Shown one piece after another: positions 11,801 through 19,230 of a stretch of DNA of 60,616 bases (within the stretch, counting starts at the first letter, position 1; every line of letters starts with the position of its first letter). Source of the stretch: Candidatus Dojkabacteria bacterium (GTDB lineage Bacteria; Patescibacteriota; Dojkabacteria; JAOAGR01); assembly GCA_026415655.1 (NCBI GenBank), contig JAOAGR010000001.1, forward strand, positions 1 to 60,616, read 5' to 3'. Position numbers and translations under genes: made by a program. Under the pieces are notes generated by a model. The model ran no database searches, was not told where the DNA came from, and worked only from the letters and a program-made list of their open reading frames with translations.

Positions 11801-11904
11801 CTATAAAAGATGTTTACAATTCGATTGTAGCATTAGATTTTAGAAAAACTGATGATTTGTCAAAATGTGAAAAATGCCCATTTAGAAAACATTGTCGTAG
11901 GTGA
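8818..11904 (+). CDS. UvrD/PcrA-type SF1 helicase fused to a C-terminal PD-(D/E)XK (Cas4/AddB-like) nuclease
   Basis: GPGTGKTQVLALRI, VDEFQDTN, VGDDDQTIFRFQGA, TAHSSKGLEFEYVFL, VACTRAKNELI; C-terminal GRVDMIGF...ISDFKT and CEKCPFRKHC. ATG at 8818 preferred over the TTG at 8767. Confidence 0.9.
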   Translation: MNNKLITNFFELYNQLNNEQKKAVDMIDGPVMILAGPGTGKTQVLALRIVNILRQTDVEPNDILCLTFQDASVQAMRNRLIRFLGNDAYRINIHTFHSFCNDVIRTYPDIFNFNLNVSTISDVDKLDIFRDIILNNKLDQLQFTNDILGYFSSLVRTISNLKKEYITPAKLKEIIQIWAQGDQDVELRKLERMNQLVIFYEEYLRIMKERSLIDFDDMIYYVTEEFTKNDELVRIYQENFLYTLVDEFQDTNNAQLEVIKHVANYEGLNSNIFVVGDDDQTIFRFQGASLSNFSSFLEIFPDTEIIVLKTNYRSGQQIIDVSENVIKNNEPFRLVNNDFLKSRNLDKNFVSGRGLDSRVSVHEFNNALHEDYFIASSIKSLIDSGVDPNEIAIITRNNRQISNITGFLDAFRIKYKIKKSNNLLDDNFILDIITIFKAINDPKLLFDDRFMWDFCNVKFWDLNIYDLLAQMHKSRESNKSFYELIKNSNDILYIKFKGVLDEIVNLSKKISEFSVENIFIKMINKLGILEYLGKIDDSHLYLHKIGIFYQYIQSRQKFYQTYFGNKYSYILQKLISDLDNMQKREVIIPIDISDVEQMDGINVITAHSSKGLEFEYVFLYQCIENNWEKVQGRVDPFKSPLFNNLIPSELNEKEYDERRLFYVACTRAKNELIITFANKYPASSSGELDWKEKNVSKYVLETNIEKFIRHDELIDQDEKINQILLSDIDDVVFDDNTKQYLSNIIQSNFTLSFTGLKKYSDYCKYKFLLENIFKVPTPTSAELLIGTFVHEGVENIIKYGVNNENTLDNLIKKILEKAEQEYHSSDFIFEVSLDKIKDKISKSIKAYFEYYQNNFSLRVYSIETNIKAWFENIPINGRVDMIGFEQGAYVISDFKTISKIPSIGDFLGINKTSQNQHLQQLLFYKLLIEKCSYQNIKLLKNKIKSLRIEYIDTTDYRVIPFEIPAFGIYEYRKRVNSKETSEFDLDQVYEELKNSIKDVYNSIVALDFRKTDDLSKCEKCPFRKHCRR

Positions 11905-12062
11905 TTGTATATTTTGGAATAGATAAAATAAATTCAATAAAGTAAAAACAAAAAAATGCATACATGCAAATAATTTCTTATATTTATTTAATAAAACAAA
12001 TGTTCTTGAATTATATTGAAGTTAATAGTCTGGTTATATTACCATAATGTATTATTGTAAAT

Positions 12063-13403
12063 TCATGGACAGGGTACATTGCGCAGTAGATGCCAATACT
12101 GGGTTACTATTCCATTTGGTTTTCCGTCACTTCCTACATGTACTAAAACAGCATAATATGCAGGATCATTTTTAAAAGTGCCGTTATAATCATAACAACC
12201 ATATCTAATATACCCATCAGACATAGCGTATATTGGTGCACCATGATAGGACGCGATATCAACCGGACCTCCATGTGCTACTGATGATTGAGTGATCACG
12301 TAGTTAAACATTGGGGGATGAGAGACTAAATTATTATTTGCTCTTCCGGGCAGATATGTATCTGCATTTTTTCTTTGACCATTTACTATGACTTCTAGGT
12401 GCAAATGTGAGCCTAGAGAAGGGTATTGTACAGGATCATAGTAGTACCAATTTGGTCCCAAATGACTACAATAATTATTTGTTCTTGGTACTGGATTTGC
12501 AGGATAATAGCTACATGAAAAACCTGTTCTTCCTTGAAATCCGATCACCTGTCCTGCCTTTACAAATGCTCCTGATGGCGGCATGACAGCAAGTTTTAAT
12601 CTATATTCGCTTAGTTCCCGTTCTAATCTTTTCATTTCTTCAGAGAGTTGAGCATCTTTAGAAAATAAATCTTTTTGATTATTGAGCGATTCCTGGATTT
12701 GTTTGTCTTTGTTTTGTTTTTGCCATTCGAGTGCCTGTTGTTGCATTTTTAATCCTTCGTATTTTGATACTGTTTCTTCTTTGATTTTGTTTATTTCATC
12801 TTTTTTTTGAATTATTGTTTGCTTTTTTTCTTGTAATTCATTTTCAAATGTAATAATTTCTTCTTTTTTGTTTTTAATTATTGTTGTTATTGCTTTTTGT
12901 TTTTCTTGCTCTAATATCGCATTTTCTAGACTTGTGGATTCATAAAGTAAACTTGGTGAGCTAATCTGGCGTTTGTATAAAAAGTTTATCGAAATTTCAT
13001 ATTCGTTTTGTAATCGTTTTAATTCTTCATTTAATTCTTTTATTCTATCTTCAAGTTTTGCTTGTTCATCTATGAGAATACTGAGTTCTAATTCTAATTT
13101 TTCTATCTCCAAACTTAGTGTCTCTATCATTATTTCGTTTTGTCTAATAGTAGAATCTAAAACGACCTTTTGCTGCTTGAGACTAGCTTGTTTTTGAGCT
13201 TCTGACAATATAGTATTTTTTATTTTCTCTCGCTCTTCTTTTAATTTCCTCAATTTTTCTTCGGTTTCTTTTAGTTTTTGTTGCATTTCACTTGTTGCTT
13301 GTGCGTGTACAAATTGGCTAGTTATGACATTTACATGTAGTAAAATCATTACAACAACACCTATTAAAATAAAAATTATTTTTTTTGCGGTTCTGTTTAT
13401 CAT
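12063..13403 (-). CDS. EnvC/PcsB-like coiled-coil protein with an M23/LytM-type C-terminal region in permuted order
   Basis: N-terminal signal/TM, about 240 aa of coiled coil, then VKAGQVIGFQGRTG...SHLHLEV followed by AHGGPVDIA...PIYAMSDGYI...TQYWHL; adjacent to ftsX. Confidence 0.8.
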   Translation of the reverse strand: MINRTAKKIIFILIGVVVMILLHVNVITSQFVHAQATSEMQQKLKETEEKLRKLKEEREKIKNTILSEAQKQASLKQQKVVLDSTIRQNEIMIETLSLEIEKLELELSILIDEQAKLEDRIKELNEELKRLQNEYEISINFLYKRQISSPSLLYESTSLENAILEQEKQKAITTIIKNKKEEIITFENELQEKKQTIIQKKDEINKIKEETVSKYEGLKMQQQALEWQKQNKDKQIQESLNNQKDLFSKDAQLSEEMKRLERELSEYRLKLAVMPPSGAFVKAGQVIGFQGRTGFSCSYYPANPVPRTNNYCSHLGPNWYYYDPVQYPSLGSHLHLEVIVNGQRKNADTYLPGRANNNLVSHPPMFNYVITQSSVAHGGPVDIASYHGAPIYAMSDGYIRYGCYDYNGTFKNDPAYYAVLVHVGSDGKPNGIVTQYWHLLRNVPCP

Positions 13404-13406
13404 TTG

Positions 13407-14369
13407 CTATTTACTAACATATTTTATTACAGCTATAAAGCTACTCATACAGCCCAATATTGCACCGGCCAATGAAACATATAAATAAAACTGTAATATA
13501 AGATAAGAATCAATTTCAGGCCATGGTACAGTGCCGATTATACCGAGTATTTGATTGATAGAATTTGGATAATAAGTAGTAATCAAATAATACGATGCCC
13601 AAATCATGCTTACAGATATTATTCCACTGATTAGACCATATAATGCACCATTTATAATGAATGGTGTTCTTATAAACCAACCCTGTGCGCCGACTAGATT
13701 CATTATCTCTAGCTCCTTAGAATGATAACCTATACTAAGTTTTGTAGTAATAAATATAAGTATCATGGATACCGTTGCCAATAGCCCTGTTGCCACTATA
13801 CCTGCGATTTGCACAAATTCATTAAGAGATCTTATAAAGTCTGCCTGTCGAATGTCAAAATTATACCAGCCAAATTTGTCTATATTTTGTTTATCAACAA
13901 GAGATAAAAATTCTTCATCATTTTCTAAATAACTAATAAGTTTTCTCAGCGTTTCTTGGCTTTCTCCTCTGATAAACGCAATTCGTGGTAAAACACCTTC
14001 TAACACAGAATCATCAACTTCAATATCTTTAATTTTTTCTTTAAAATCACGTTTTGAAAATTCATAGTCTTGTAAATTAACATCAACATTTAGTCCCGAA
14101 CTCTTTATCTTGTCTAAGAATTTCTGCCCTTCTTCATCGGTCAAGTTGCCTTTTAGATAAATAATCAACGGGGGTTTAGAATCTATATATTCAATTATTT
14201 TGGCAGATCCGTAATAAAGAATCAAACACAAAATAATTATAAAAAAAGAAAGTGTCATAACCGTCATCGAAGCTATACTAAGCCCAATATTTCTCCACAT
14301 GTATTGGAAAGCAGTCTTAAAAAGTCTAGCAATTATAATAAAAATGTTTGTTTTATAGTTCATAGCCAC
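13407..14369 (-). CDS. ftsX: Cell division ABC transporter permease FtsX
   Basis: Four-TM topology with N-terminal extracellular loop (PPLIIYLKGNLTDEEGQKFLDKIKS); overlaps ftsE. Confidence 0.9.
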   Translation of the reverse strand: MAMNYKTNIFIIIARLFKTAFQYMWRNIGLSIASMTVMTLSFFIIILCLILYYGSAKIIEYIDSKPPLIIYLKGNLTDEEGQKFLDKIKSSGLNVDVNLQDYEFSKRDFKEKIKDIEVDDSVLEGVLPRIAFIRGESQETLRKLISYLENDEEFLSLVDKQNIDKFGWYNFDIRQADFIRSLNEFVQIAGIVATGLLATVSMILIFITTKLSIGYHSKELEIMNLVGAQGWFIRTPFIINGALYGLISGIISVSMIWASYYLITTYYPNSINQILGIIGTVPWPEIDSYLILQFYLYVSLAGAILGCMSSFIAVIKYVSK

Positions 14370-15045
14370 CTATATAATCTCTTATAACTCTTCCGTTTTC
14401 AAATGCAATAACACGCTTATTAAGTGAATTTACCACTTCGACATCATGAGTTGCAACAATCACCGTTGTACCCCAATTATTGATTTTGTTTAACAATTGT
14501 ATTATATCCCATGTATTGCTCCTATCCAGATTACCTGTTGGTTCATCTGCTATGAGCATTAATGGTTCATTTACTACTGCTCTTGCGATTGCAGCTCTTT
14601 GTTGCTCACCTCCAGACAAAGTTTTAGGAAAAGCATCTTTTTTATCAAGTAAACCAACCAAATCTAGTACATATTCTACAGCTTTTTTTATCTCTCTTGT
14701 GGGTTTACCGCATACCTCGAGAACAAATGCAACGTTTTCCCAGACAGTTTTAGTCTCTATTAGCTTAAAGTCTTGAAAGATAATTCCAATCATTGATCTA
14801 TACTTTGCTAGTTTACTTCCAGAAAGTTTATCGACCCTTATTTTTGAATTAAATATTATTTTTCCTGACGTTGGTTTTTCCTGTTGTATTGCTAATTTCA
14901 CAACCGTGGATTTACCAGCGCCAGAGGGACCTACCAAAAATACAAATTCCCCTTCGTCTATGGCAAAGGTAACATCGTCTAATGCGTATTTGTCTTTATA
15001 TCTTTTTGTTACGTTTTCAAAGATTAACACAGTATTTTTATTCAA
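14353..15045 (-). CDS. ftsE: Cell division ATP-binding protein FtsE
   Basis: GPSGAGKSTVVKL, LSGGEQQRAAIARA, LIADEPTGNLD; overlaps ftsX. Confidence 0.93.
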   Translation of the reverse strand: MNKNTVLIFENVTKRYKDKYALDDVTFAIDEGEFVFLVGPSGAGKSTVVKLAIQQEKPTSGKIIFNSKIRVDKLSGSKLAKYRSMIGIIFQDFKLIETKTVWENVAFVLEVCGKPTREIKKAVEYVLDLVGLLDKKDAFPKTLSGGEQQRAAIARAVVNEPLMLIADEPTGNLDRSNTWDIIQLLNKINNWGTTVIVATHDVEVVNSLNKRVIAFENGRVIRDYIGGYEL

Positions 15046-16324
15046 TTGGTATTATAACAATAATAATGTTTTTTTCATCATTTGATATTCGATGAAACCA
15101 GAAGGGCAGATTTGATACTTCTAAATCAATCTCATATCTTTCTAAATATTCTAGTTTATCTAATACTTCTTTTGCTTCATTAATATTTTTTGATTTTATT
15201 CTGTTTGCAATTTGTTTTTTATCTATTTGTGGTTGGGCTATGCCGTTTATCCTAAACTCTATAGCTACAGAATCTGTTTCTGATCCTACTACATTAACAA
15301 TAAAATTTTCTTTATTTCCATCCCATATATAACTCTTGGGTAATCTTTGTTTGATAAGATCATTCTTTATATCATTGAATTGATTTTTTTCAAATGCTTT
15401 TATTATGCCTTTGGCATTCATTCGAATATTGAAGGTTTCTGATTCATCTTCAGCTTTCTTGTTAATATTAGAATCAATTATTTCCAATCTAAATGTATTC
15501 TCGGCTATTAGATATGTATTTGTATAGTTTTTATTTGTTTTTATTTTAGTTAATATTTGAGTTTTTAATGATTCTTCTATATTTTTAAGGGCATTCTCGA
15601 TATCTTGTTGAGTTATTATTTTCACTTTTTCTGCCTTTGTGCCGCCTGTAATTGATGTTGTGTTCGTCAGAAAAACCTCATTTATATGATCATAACTGCC
15701 TACGGAGAATCGTGCTCCGGCTGGTATATTGTATTTTTCGCTTATTTCCGAAGCTTCTATCTTTATTTCACCTTGAGAACTAAAACCAGAAACTTTTACC
15801 TCACTCAATAAAATATATTCTAAACCTGCGCACAAAGAAGATACACATTTTATTTTTGTGTTTATTGGTAGGCGAATTTCCTTGTCTGTAGAATTAAAAA
15901 TTGCTACTTTTCCTGTTGCTTTGCTTCCCTTAATTTTTTCTCCTGTAGCATTATATTCAAGATCAAATGCATCTTCTAAAGTCAGTTCTGTAGTTTTTAG
16001 CTTATTATCATTAATATTAAATGATAAAACTCTATTTATACTGATTTTTTGTGTTTTATAGTATATACGTATGTATGTTTTTGCATATGCGTCTACATAG
16101 GTATTTAATCCTATAAATCCAATGAATAATAATATAATTATTGATATTAATATAAGCCTAAATAGCTTTGAATTTAAAGGTTTATTCAAGACATTATTTG
16201 ACTTTTTAGGACTTAATTTATTCTTTGTTACATTCTTTTTATTTGAAGGGATCTTATTTTTCTTTGTTTTATTGTTTTGTATTTTATTTGTTATTAATGA
16301 TATAAACTTCAACATTATTAACAA
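15038..16324 (-). CDS. Single-TM envelope protein; resembles CPR proteins annotated baseplate J-like
   Basis: N-terminal lysine-rich segment and TM; KGSKATGKVAIFNSTDKEIRLPINTKIKC...IPAGARFSVGS beta-rich pattern. Confidence 0.5.
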   Translation of the reverse strand: MLIMLKFISLITNKIQNNKTKKNKIPSNKKNVTKNKLSPKKSNNVLNKPLNSKLFRLILISIIILLFIGFIGLNTYVDAYAKTYIRIYYKTQKISINRVLSFNINDNKLKTTELTLEDAFDLEYNATGEKIKGSKATGKVAIFNSTDKEIRLPINTKIKCVSSLCAGLEYILLSEVKVSGFSSQGEIKIEASEISEKYNIPAGARFSVGSYDHINEVFLTNTTSITGGTKAEKVKIITQQDIENALKNIEESLKTQILTKIKTNKNYTNTYLIAENTFRLEIIDSNINKKAEDESETFNIRMNAKGIIKAFEKNQFNDIKNDLIKQRLPKSYIWDGNKENFIVNVVGSETDSVAIEFRINGIAQPQIDKKQIANRIKSKNINEAKEVLDKLEYLERYEIDLEVSNLPFWFHRISNDEKNIIIVIIPIE

Positions 16325-16330
16325 AATTCA

Positions 16331-17176
16331 TTATTTTTGTTTGGATTCTAAAGAAAACAAATCATGATTAGCGTAGAATATAAGTTTTCGCGTACTTTTG
16401 TTTGTGTATTTTTTGATTTTTATATTTTTTCCATTATTTTCCTCATTTAAACGACTGGTTTTATTCTCTTCAGTGTTATTCTCTTCTGTGTTATTTAAAG
16501 ATCTTTTTGACTGAGAAGGTAGTTCCTCATCATCCAAATTGAATTCATGCGATATTTGTGTGGATTGAGTTTCCTCTACATCATCTGAACTTACTTCTAT
16601 TTCTTGATCAATATTGACTTCAACATAATTTGGTTGATTTAGAAAAACTATATTTGTATCAGTTACTTCTTTATTAACCTCAGTTATATCATTTTCTTCT
16701 TCACTTAAATTTTTTTGTTCTTGATCTCTTTTTTCTAAATCGTTGTTTATTAGGTCTTTAAGAGATAGTTTTGGCTTTTGACCTTCATCTTTCTCTTTTT
16801 CATTAGGTTTAGCAACAACCTCTTCTATAGCAGATGGAATATAGTATGTTCGACTATTGTATTGTTTTATAGCTTCAAACTTTTTCTTTTGTACCTCTTC
16901 CCAGATAGTGTTATTTATTTCTCCTATGCGTGAAACTACTACAAATCCGACTTTCTGTGCTAATCTATAGCCATTTGGATCCAAAGTAACAATCACTACT
17001 AATTTGTCACTTTTATCAATTACGCGTTTTAATAGTTTCAATGTTGGTACCGAATTAAATATAGAAGCGCGATCAGGTATTACTAGACATACTCTTTCAT
17101 CTTTTGCGTAAATAATCTTTTCAAGAATAAAAGTAATTTCGTTATCAGTATCTATAAATATTTTCGTAGAGTCCAT
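16331..17176 (-). CDS. Conserved hypothetical protein with acidic linker
   Basis: N-terminal alpha/beta domain (VCLVIPDRASIFNSVPTLKLLKRVIDKSDKLVVIVT) and long acidic low-complexity tail; between an FtsA-like gene and the FtsEX cluster. Confidence 0.55.
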   Translation of the reverse strand: MDSTKIFIDTDNEITFILEKIIYAKDERVCLVIPDRASIFNSVPTLKLLKRVIDKSDKLVVIVTLDPNGYRLAQKVGFVVVSRIGEINNTIWEEVQKKKFEAIKQYNSRTYYIPSAIEEVVAKPNEKEKDEGQKPKLSLKDLINNDLEKRDQEQKNLSEEENDITEVNKEVTDTNIVFLNQPNYVEVNIDQEIEVSSDDVEETQSTQISHEFNLDDEELPSQSKRSLNNTEENNTEENKTSRLNEENNGKNIKIKKYTNKSTRKLIFYANHDLFSLESKQK

Positions 17177-17178
17177 AA

Positions 17179-18384
17179 TTAGTAGTTTAATATTTCTAGC
17201 AAAAATCGTGTAATAGATGCAGGTGTTACATCATCATACCCGGATAATAAATTTGTCTGATCTATTATTCCCTCTAAATCTTTTGGTAATAGATAATTTA
17301 CTTTTGGTGCACGATTGAATGGTAGCTCTTTTGTCCATGGGTATTCGATAAGTGCAGTTTTGATCTCTGGTAGGTACGATCCCCCACCACATAAATAGAA
17401 TTGAGATGGAAACCCATTAGTAAGTGTTAAAAATTCTTCCAATCCAATAGCTACTTGTGCGGCCCAGATAGGTGTATCCTTTAAAATGCTATTTCTTACT
17501 TCTGAAATTCTGATTTCTGTTAATTCGCTATTTGAATATTTAATCTTAAAATCTTCGGCTTCAGGTATGGATATTCTTAGATCATTAGAAATTCTTTTTG
17601 TAAATACACGACCGCCAAAAGCAAGCATTTGTGTACCGAGCACTATTCCGTTTTTGACTAAAGCTAGATCAGTAGTGCCACCACCAATATCAATAATAAT
17701 TCCCGAGAATTCCTCATTTTTTGAACCTTTGATTGATCTAGCTATAGCAAAAGGTTGGGAGACTATACCCAAAAGAGGTAGATTTATGTGATTAGTTATT
17801 GATTTGAGATAATTTACGTGTACAATAGGGGCAAACGTAAAATAAAATTTTATAGTTACGTTAGTACCTGTCATCCCGATAGGATCTTCTACTCTAAAAT
17901 TATCTATTCTGCTGTCAATGATTATTACATTGACAAGTTCTATATGAGAAATTTCACCCGTAGTATCACCTATATGGCCAAAAATGAGATTTTGAGCTTC
18001 TTTGTAAGCTTCTTCTGTAATTAATTCTTGGACTTTTATAATTTCGTCACGGGTAATTTGAGAATTTGGCTTTTTGCGGGTATATTTTGCTTCTACTGTA
18101 ATCCCTTTTACTAATTCACCAGCTATTCCCATTATTACTCCATCAAACTCTTTTGCATCAAATTTTAGATCCATTAATGCCTCTTCAATAGTTTCTATAA
18201 CTCTTCTAATGCTAGTGATAGTTCCATTTTTCATCGCTACAGAATGTTGTTTTTTCTTCAAATATTTTTCTATTACTACATTATTATCTTCTACAGCAAA
18301 AAACACTATTTTCAAAAACTCCGTACCGATATCTAAAGTTATATATTTGTTATTTGTATTCTTTTTTGTCTTTGTAAAAATCAT
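17179..18384 (-). CDS. ftsA: FtsA/PilM-type actin-fold ATPase (cell division FtsA-like)
   Basis: TLDIGTEFLKIVF, GIIIDIGGGTTDLALVKNG, LCGGGSYLPEI. Confidence 0.8.
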   Translation of the reverse strand: MIFTKTKKNTNNKYITLDIGTEFLKIVFFAVEDNNVVIEKYLKKKQHSVAMKNGTITSIRRVIETIEEALMDLKFDAKEFDGVIMGIAGELVKGITVEAKYTRKKPNSQITRDEIIKVQELITEEAYKEAQNLIFGHIGDTTGEISHIELVNVIIIDSRIDNFRVEDPIGMTGTNVTIKFYFTFAPIVHVNYLKSITNHINLPLLGIVSQPFAIARSIKGSKNEEFSGIIIDIGGGTTDLALVKNGIVLGTQMLAFGGRVFTKRISNDLRISIPEAEDFKIKYSNSELTEIRISEVRNSILKDTPIWAAQVAIGLEEFLTLTNGFPSQFYLCGGGSYLPEIKTALIEYPWTKELPFNRAPKVNYLLPKDLEGIIDQTNLLSGYDDVTPASITRFLLEILNY

Positions 18385-18413
18385 GGATCTGATATTATTC
18401 TATCATAGCAAAT

Positions 18414-18791
18414 TTATTGGTTAGATGATTGTTTCCTTTTATATTCTCTAATAATTTTGTCTATTAAAAACTTTAACCAGGCATCAGTAGAATTTACATC
18501 TGCATTATAATTATTTTGCAGAATTTTCTTTACTTGTGATGGAGATGGAGTAGGACCTGTGGAAATCATTTTTTTAATTACTTCAATTATTTTTGATACT
18601 ACATCCGTTTGTTGAGTAGTTTGCTGAGGTGATTGAATAGGTTGGAATGTGGTTACTTGAGATTGATTTACCTGAAGATTCGATGATATTACATTGGGGA
18701 GTACAGAACCTCTTTCGATGTCTAAGACTCGTTTTTCATTTTGTGATACTAGATTCTCGGGGTTTGTGGGATATATTCTGTTGCCTTCCAT
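18414..18791 (-). CDS. Gln/Ser-rich hypothetical protein
   Basis: 125 aa ORF, tightly packed co-directionally with neighbours. Confidence 0.55.
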   Translation of the reverse strand: MEGNRIYPTNPENLVSQNEKRVLDIERGSVLPNVISSNLQVNQSQVTTFQPIQSPQQTTQQTDVVSKIIEVIKKMISTGPTPSPSQVKKILQNNYNADVNSTDAWLKFLIDKIIREYKRKQSSNQ

Positions 18792-18795
18792 AATT

Positions 18796-19218
18796 TTAGA
18801 TTACCATTTTTTTAATCTCTCTTTCTAGTATTCGTTTTTGAGTGCTACGTTTTTGCTCTTGTTTTTTATCAATTTTTCTTTTAATTACGCCTAATACTAT
18901 AATTGCTTTTATTTTATTTCCTCTATTAATTATGCTTGTAACTAGACCTCTTATTCTCTTATCTTTTTTTATAGATTTGATTTTTTCTATTTCTTTTTTA
19001 TGTAATAAGAGTTTTATTGATGCCTGGTTATCTGCATTGTCGAAAACTATATTATCGATAAATACCTCGTTATTTCTTAAGTTTACTACACTTTCAGATA
19101 TCTCAAATTTATTTGAACGTATGCTTTTTACTTGCGCTCCATTTAATACTAAACCAGCTTCAAATTCTTCATGTATATCATAGTCATGCAAGACTTTTTT
19201 ATTACTCTTAATTACCAC
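18796..19218 (-). CDS. smpB: SsrA-binding protein SmpB
   Basis: KKVLHDYDIHEEFEAGLVLNGAQVKSIRSNKFEISESVVNLRNNEVFI; basic C-terminus. Confidence 0.93.
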   Translation of the reverse strand: MVIKSNKKVLHDYDIHEEFEAGLVLNGAQVKSIRSNKFEISESVVNLRNNEVFIDNIVFDNADNQASIKLLLHKKEIEKIKSIKKDKRIRGLVTSIINRGNKIKAIIVLGVIKRKIDKKQEQKRSTQKRILEREIKKMVI

Positions 19219-19230
19219 AGCCTTATGAAA

